Of a stretch of DNA of 64,000 bases, positions 59,520 through 64,000 are shown in pieces. Under the pieces are notes generated by a model, which was given only the letters and a program-made list of their open reading frames with translations, searched no databases and was not told where the DNA came from. How positions within the stretch are numbered: the first letter of the stretch is position 1; the number at the start of each line of letters is the position of its first letter. The position numbers and the translations under genes are program-made. This DNA comes from Symbiodinium natans (taxonomy: Eukaryota; Sar; Dinophyceae; Suessiales; Symbiodiniaceae), in assembly GCA_905221605.1 (NCBI GenBank), contig CAJNDS010002743.1, positions 168,634-232,633 on the forward strand, written 5' to 3'.

Positions 59520-62500
59520 GATGCGAGGTGGGCCGGCACCTCAGACGTCGGCTGGAAACGCGGATCTTGGCGTCGTTTGCTGAATCAAGGCCGACTGCGC
59601 CACGGCCAAATCGATTCCGGCGGCAGCTTCAAAGCAGTGTGATCCCCAGTCTTGCCTAAAATTTGTCTAATATCGAAGTACTTTCGGGCAGATTACTGTC
59701 AAGGTGACCCTGACTCAGGCCAGCTGCGACTGTCTTGTTTCACTCGATGAGTTGTTGTGATGCAATGCGTGTGCCGCAACAGGATTTTGTGCGTGCAAGC
59801 ACTCCCTCCACAAATGTGTGAGCTAACATTAAAGCTTCCCTTTCCTCCTCTGCTGGGCAGGTGGCGATCAGGACCGGATCAAGGGGACAGCGTTGTTGCA
59901 CACGTGTTTACCATTACGGACCGCACCCACCTGCGGCCACGCATTCCGGACGCATTCGGTAGTCAGAGAAGAGCAGGCGATGTAGTGGGGTCACCCAGCG
60001 CAGCGTTTGCTCGTTGGATCCGATGGGCGCGCTGGCGCATGTTTCAAGCCAGTGTTGCGTAGACACAGTGACACGAGCTCGCACCGCAGCAAGTTTCAGC
60101 AAAGCCGCGTGAAATACTGGTTCACTTACAGCACGCATTCTCCGTTCGCCTGGAATTGTTCGTATTGTTTCGAGTTCGGCCGGGGTGTGATGGTGCAAGT
60201 CAAAAGTCGGAAGTCGCATTGCGTTGAGTTGTATTGCTTTGCATTGCACTATCGTATTACTTAAATTCATTAGATCGTTTCAATGCATTGGATTGAACTG
60301 GTCTGTAGAGTATTGGCCTATTTGTATTGTATCGTGTTGTGTTGTAGCAGTAGTTGTACCTGCAGCTGCAGTTGGGCACCCACGAGATACACTCCGAGGG
60401 AGATGGAGAGTAAGCCGCAAGGGTGGTTAGGGCCAAGTCAAGCTCGAGGATGAGCTCGTGGCGGAGCTGCTGCCTGACATTCTGAAGGCCATCTATCGAA
60501 CTTCTGCAGCCAGCAAGACAGCTCGCAATCCCAAGTATTACAACTGCCACGCGGGGCCGCCTCGCCAGGGACAACCCACAGATCTTAGAGTTCCAGTGTC
60601 CTCTCTCTTCAGGGGCGTTGGGGAGTGCCCAAGCTGTCGTGGTGCCTTAGGAATTATTTTCGAAAGTGTTTCCGACAAAATTGGCACATATGGTTCAGCA
60701 GGCCACCATAGAAATCGAAAATGCCTCTCAGCCAGCTGGCGGAAATTCTTCCCGACCAATTGCTGATTTCCATAGCCTGCAGCCAGCTGTGCTTCTCTCC
60801 TGCCAAGGAAATCCCTGCGCACAAATGTCCTGAAAGAAGCAGCATTTTTTCACATCAGTGAAGTTCTGATTCTGAACAAGCCTGTAAGATACAGCGATGA
60901 ATCACCCAAGCCCGCAAGCAGCTGTTTTCCATTGGAGGGTCAAGAGTCTAAAGAGTCTAGACGCCTCGCGGCCAGCCAACCTCGGGCAGATCGTTTACCC
61001 ACCCACGTGTGACATCTTGTCAATGCAAATTCTCCAATGGCATTTTGTCATCAATGCTGCGCTATTGGTAGGTTCAAGAGAATGTTCGCAGTGCCCTGTC
61101 TGCATGGAGTTGCATGGCCGTGTTTCCTGGTTGTTTCCGGGGTGCACTCGCACTTCGAGTGGGATGTTAAGGTGAGACTTCTCGTTCCAGCGCAGAGGAG
61201 GAGGAGGAGCAAACGCGATTGACAGCCGCCATTTGATCCTGAATTGAGTCGCTTCAACAGTCAAGGAGTCTCGCCCTGCAGAGCTGGCAGAGGCCGAGGC
61301 CCCTCAAGGACTGGACAAGCACGTGGATGAACATCTGCTGTGAGAAGATCTGCCCGACCCTTCAGGACCTCCGCCAGAATGTGAGGACGTCTTGAAGGAG
61401 GACTCGAGCCGTACAGCGCTTCACAGTGCCTTGGAAGAGCTTTCGGCTTTCGTTGCTGCTCACTCCAAGCTCTGGCATCTTGCTTGGCAACGCCCGAGGC
61501 CCTCCGATCAAGAACCTCTTGTGCTCTCTGCATGTTTTGGGTGCTGGCCCTGTCGACCCTCCTGTTGTCACTGCCATTCTTCCAGTGCATTAGGCCAGTA
61601 TTCCGAGTGGGTTTCCAAGGAGCGCAGTTTCAGCTGGGCGTACAGCGTACAGATTGAAGCCGATTGAAGCTAAGCACTCCCCGTCTCATCTATGACACAA
61701 AATCGGGATTGAGTGCAGCTTTCATCGATACCTAACGGGCTTGGGCACTTGTGTGCGTGTGCATGCTGTCGAAAGGCACAATGTGCATGTCGGAGACCGG
61801 GGGAAATCTTTTCGGAGCTGCAACCTGAGGGGTGCTCTGCCTCTAAGGGCTGGAAAGATAAGGTGATTACACCTGTAGATTCTACTGTAGATGCTACTTG
61901 CACCGTCTATTTGTAAGTATGCTATATGCTGTACCATGTGTCTTAGAGGCTTAGAGTCTCGTTTTCTCACAGCTCCAGGAATGACGAATGTCTGCACTCT
62001 CAAGGGCAGATGTGTCAGCAGGCGTTCCTCTCTCGACATTCCTTCTGGGACTGCCGCGCTGTCGGATACATCTCGTTGGTCAGCGTAACGCATCTCACGA
62101 TTTCTGCATAATCAAGTCGTCAGTTTGGGGCGTTCCTCACAACACAGTGCCGTATCGGCGCTCATCAAGAGTTGCGAGTACTTGCCTATGCAGCCCAATG
62201 TTGTTGCCCGATCTTTGCCTCGCTGTGTCGGGTGCCAGGCGGCAGCTGGCTTCTGGCCAACCCGGAGCTGCCGCTGCCTCACTGCCGCAGCTTCCGGGTC
62301 TCTTCTGAGACAGGTGGATCACAGAAACGAACCTCTCGTGAAGCTGAGCTGTGGCGTCTCACCTGAGAACAAAAGCACGTCATGGCGTGCAGCAGCTAGC
62401 CCGAGGCTGAAGAGTGTGGAAAGGTGGTCGCCGCTGCGGACCGGCCAGTGCAGGTGCCAAGTCGCTTGCAGGGCCATGAGGGCATGAAGCATGGCGAGGC

Positions 62501-62785
62501 ATAGTGAATAGTGAGTAGTGACTATCCTGTAGTTCCCCCAACAAAGCCTTTGCAATGCCTGAAGTCTCTTGCCTGTTTTTCTTGGGCATGCAGTGCAGGC
62601 CTGTGCAGCTGTAAGTGCTGCACTGCGGGTGTGTGACTCAGCTTGTGCAAAGTAGGATGCTGCAGTGTAGGCAGTGGGCGAAGGAATGCCGTCCCCCAGC
62701 AAGAGAGCATGGGGTCTGGACTTGCCGAGCTTTAGTTTAGCAGTAGCTCACTGCAGCAGAAAGAACCGACAGCGACACTAGCATC
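59520..62785. other. Scattered exon-like pieces, no supported gene
   Basis: Possible continuation of the preceding locus: 59527-59660 (RRLETRILASFAESRPTAPR), 59890-60062 (DSVVAHVFTITDRTHLRPRI), about 60437-60545 (EDELVAELLPDILKAIYRTS), about 60721-60810 (PLSQLAEILPDQLLISIACS) and about 61258-61340 (AELAEAEAPQGLDKHVDEHL). Each is short and without a known motif. I could not establish joins. Confidence 0.3.
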
Positions 62786-62843
62786 GCCACCACCACCACC
62801 ACCACCACCACCACCACCGCCACCACCGCCATCACCACCGCCA
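62786..62843. repeat. (CCA)n trinucleotide repeat
   Basis: About 19 CCA/CCG/CAT triplets, read as poly-Gly on the minus strand in an ORF I do not accept. Confidence 0.95.
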
Positions 62844-63065
62844 GCGGAGTGCGCTGTTGCACCCGCCGGCCGTGACTCAGTGCTCACCCTGTCCTCGTTG
62901 CCGAAGTCGTTTAGGACAATCCACATTGGATATAATGCCAAAAACCGTAAATGGTCTTCGCAGATGTTTGCAGCTCCTGCCTGATCCAAGTGGGCCGCAA
63001 AGCAAGGGAAGGCGATGAGGGGATGAGGAGCAGACCCTTCGGACGATGAAACGTTTATCTTCTGC

Positions 63066-63914
63066 TTGTGGACGTGTCGTGTGCATTCATGCGTCCGCGA
63101 CGCCCGCTGCGTGCACGCTCGCTCACTGCAGGTCTTGCTGCGGGAGCCATCCACTGCTCTTGCCGCCTTGAAAGGCCTCCTGAGTCTCGACTTCATGAAA
63201 CTTCGGCTGGTGCCGGACCATCCTGTCCTCCAATCGAGTCCTTGGCTTGGAGGCATGGTAAGCCTGCATGAAGAGGTCGGGCGGGCTGCGGCCCCAGACT
63301 GGCCAAGACTTTATTTGCAGTTTGTTGCAGTTTGTTGCAGCGGGAGCAGCGTGCAGTGAGAAGTGCAGCGAGGCCTCGGAGCCCTTCATGGTCTGCGTCC
63401 CAATGCGTCCCACTTCTACCACGCTGCAGCGATACACTCTCTAGCATGCCGTGTCCCCCCGTGTCACCACATCTTGCACTGAGGTCCGGAACCTCCCGGT
63501 CCTCTTAGACAAGTTTGGGAGCCGGCAACGAGACGTTCAGGCTGCAGATCCATCGGTTCATCGACCTTGCATAGAGCGGGGCTCAGTGGCTCAGTGGCTC
63601 AGGTTGCTGCCGAAGATGCGGCAGAGACCCTCATCGCGAGACTGAACCCTTATGGCAATGGACCAAGTCCCGGAATCCAATGGTGCTTCGCTTTGCAGTA
63701 CGGGAACCTGGCGTCATCCGTTCAGGCCCAACAGACAGACCCGACCCATTTGTTGGCCCGGTTGTTTCAAGACCCCGGTTCAATGCTTGATTGCTGCAGC
63801 TTCTTTGCAATGCTCACTTCACTGTACATAGATTCACTTAGCAAATGTCGTCCGATGCCGCCTCGCCGTTGCGTGTGGCAAAGCGACCCGAGTCTGGCCG
63901 ACACGGGCCAGTAG
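63066..63914 (+). CDS. Unidentified exon-like blocks at the window end
   Basis: Frame 63066-63359 includes VLLREPSTALAALKGLLSLD and PDHPVLQSSPWLGGMVSLHE. Then 63451-63645 includes VRNLPVLLDKFGSRQRDVQA. Frame 63567-63914 includes NLASSVQAQQTDPTHLLARL and DPGSMLDCCSFFAMLTSLYI. Leucine-rich helical character suggests real exons, perhaps continuing beyond the window. No family recognised. Confidence 0.3.
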
Positions 63915-64000
63915 ACATTCCGGTCCCAGCGGCGAGGCGGCCAGACTCCTCTCGCAGAGGGAAACGTGGGTCTCCAAGCAGACGGAAGGACTTTTGATCT

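Overview
The window looks like nuclear DNA of a dinoflagellate, most likely a Symbiodiniaceae-like or related lineage. No long bacterial-type ORFs are present. The genes I can recognise are cut into many exons of about 27-350 nt. Rebuilding their reading frames requires introns that start with GC or GA as often as with GT, end in AG, and are nearly always followed by G. Arabidopsis-type telomere-like repeats (CCCTAAA/TTTAGGG) lie inside the sequence. All of this fits dinoflagellate nuclear genomes; the species is an inference.

Layout. 1-8.4 kb: mostly noncoding, with microsatellites and one intronless 284-codon ORF (6030-6881). 8.47-10.9 kb: a tandem array of two or three short DoxX/SURF4-like membrane-protein genes. 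11.4-12.9 kb: unidentified exon-like blocks. 14.39-17.07 kb: a complete 18-exon cyclin-dependent kinase with a PSTALRE helix (308 aa as reconstructed). 17.6-18.44 kb: trinucleotide repeats and a dense array of palindromic units. 19.0-20.6 kb: exon-like fragments and telomere-like tracts interrupted by a 312-bp inverted-repeat element. 22.3-26.5 kb: a 1.3-kb segmental duplication carrying two complete copies of the ribosomal protein S23 (uS12) gene. 27.3-29.1 kb: a telomere-like array and GCGGAAGG repeats.

31.3-34.7 kb: a PRP4 (PRPF4B)-type splicing kinase. 35.3-37.9 kb: unidentified exons. 38.7-42.5 kb: an EXO1-type Rad2-family nuclease with a roughly 2.1-kb repeat-rich intron. 42.5-64 kb: mostly low-complexity or unassignable sequence, with scattered exon-like ORFs (47.3-47.9, 58.5-59.5 and 63.1-63.9 kb), a possible Ty1/copia protease relic on the minus strand near 54.3 kb, and several microsatellites.

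Every gene I could identify is on the + strand, as expected for dinoflagellate one-way gene clusters. They form no common pathway (cell-cycle kinase, splicing kinase, ribosomal protein, DNA-repair nuclease, small membrane proteins). Exon borders were worked out by hand from frame continuity and family similarity. No alignment, splice predictor or transcript was available.
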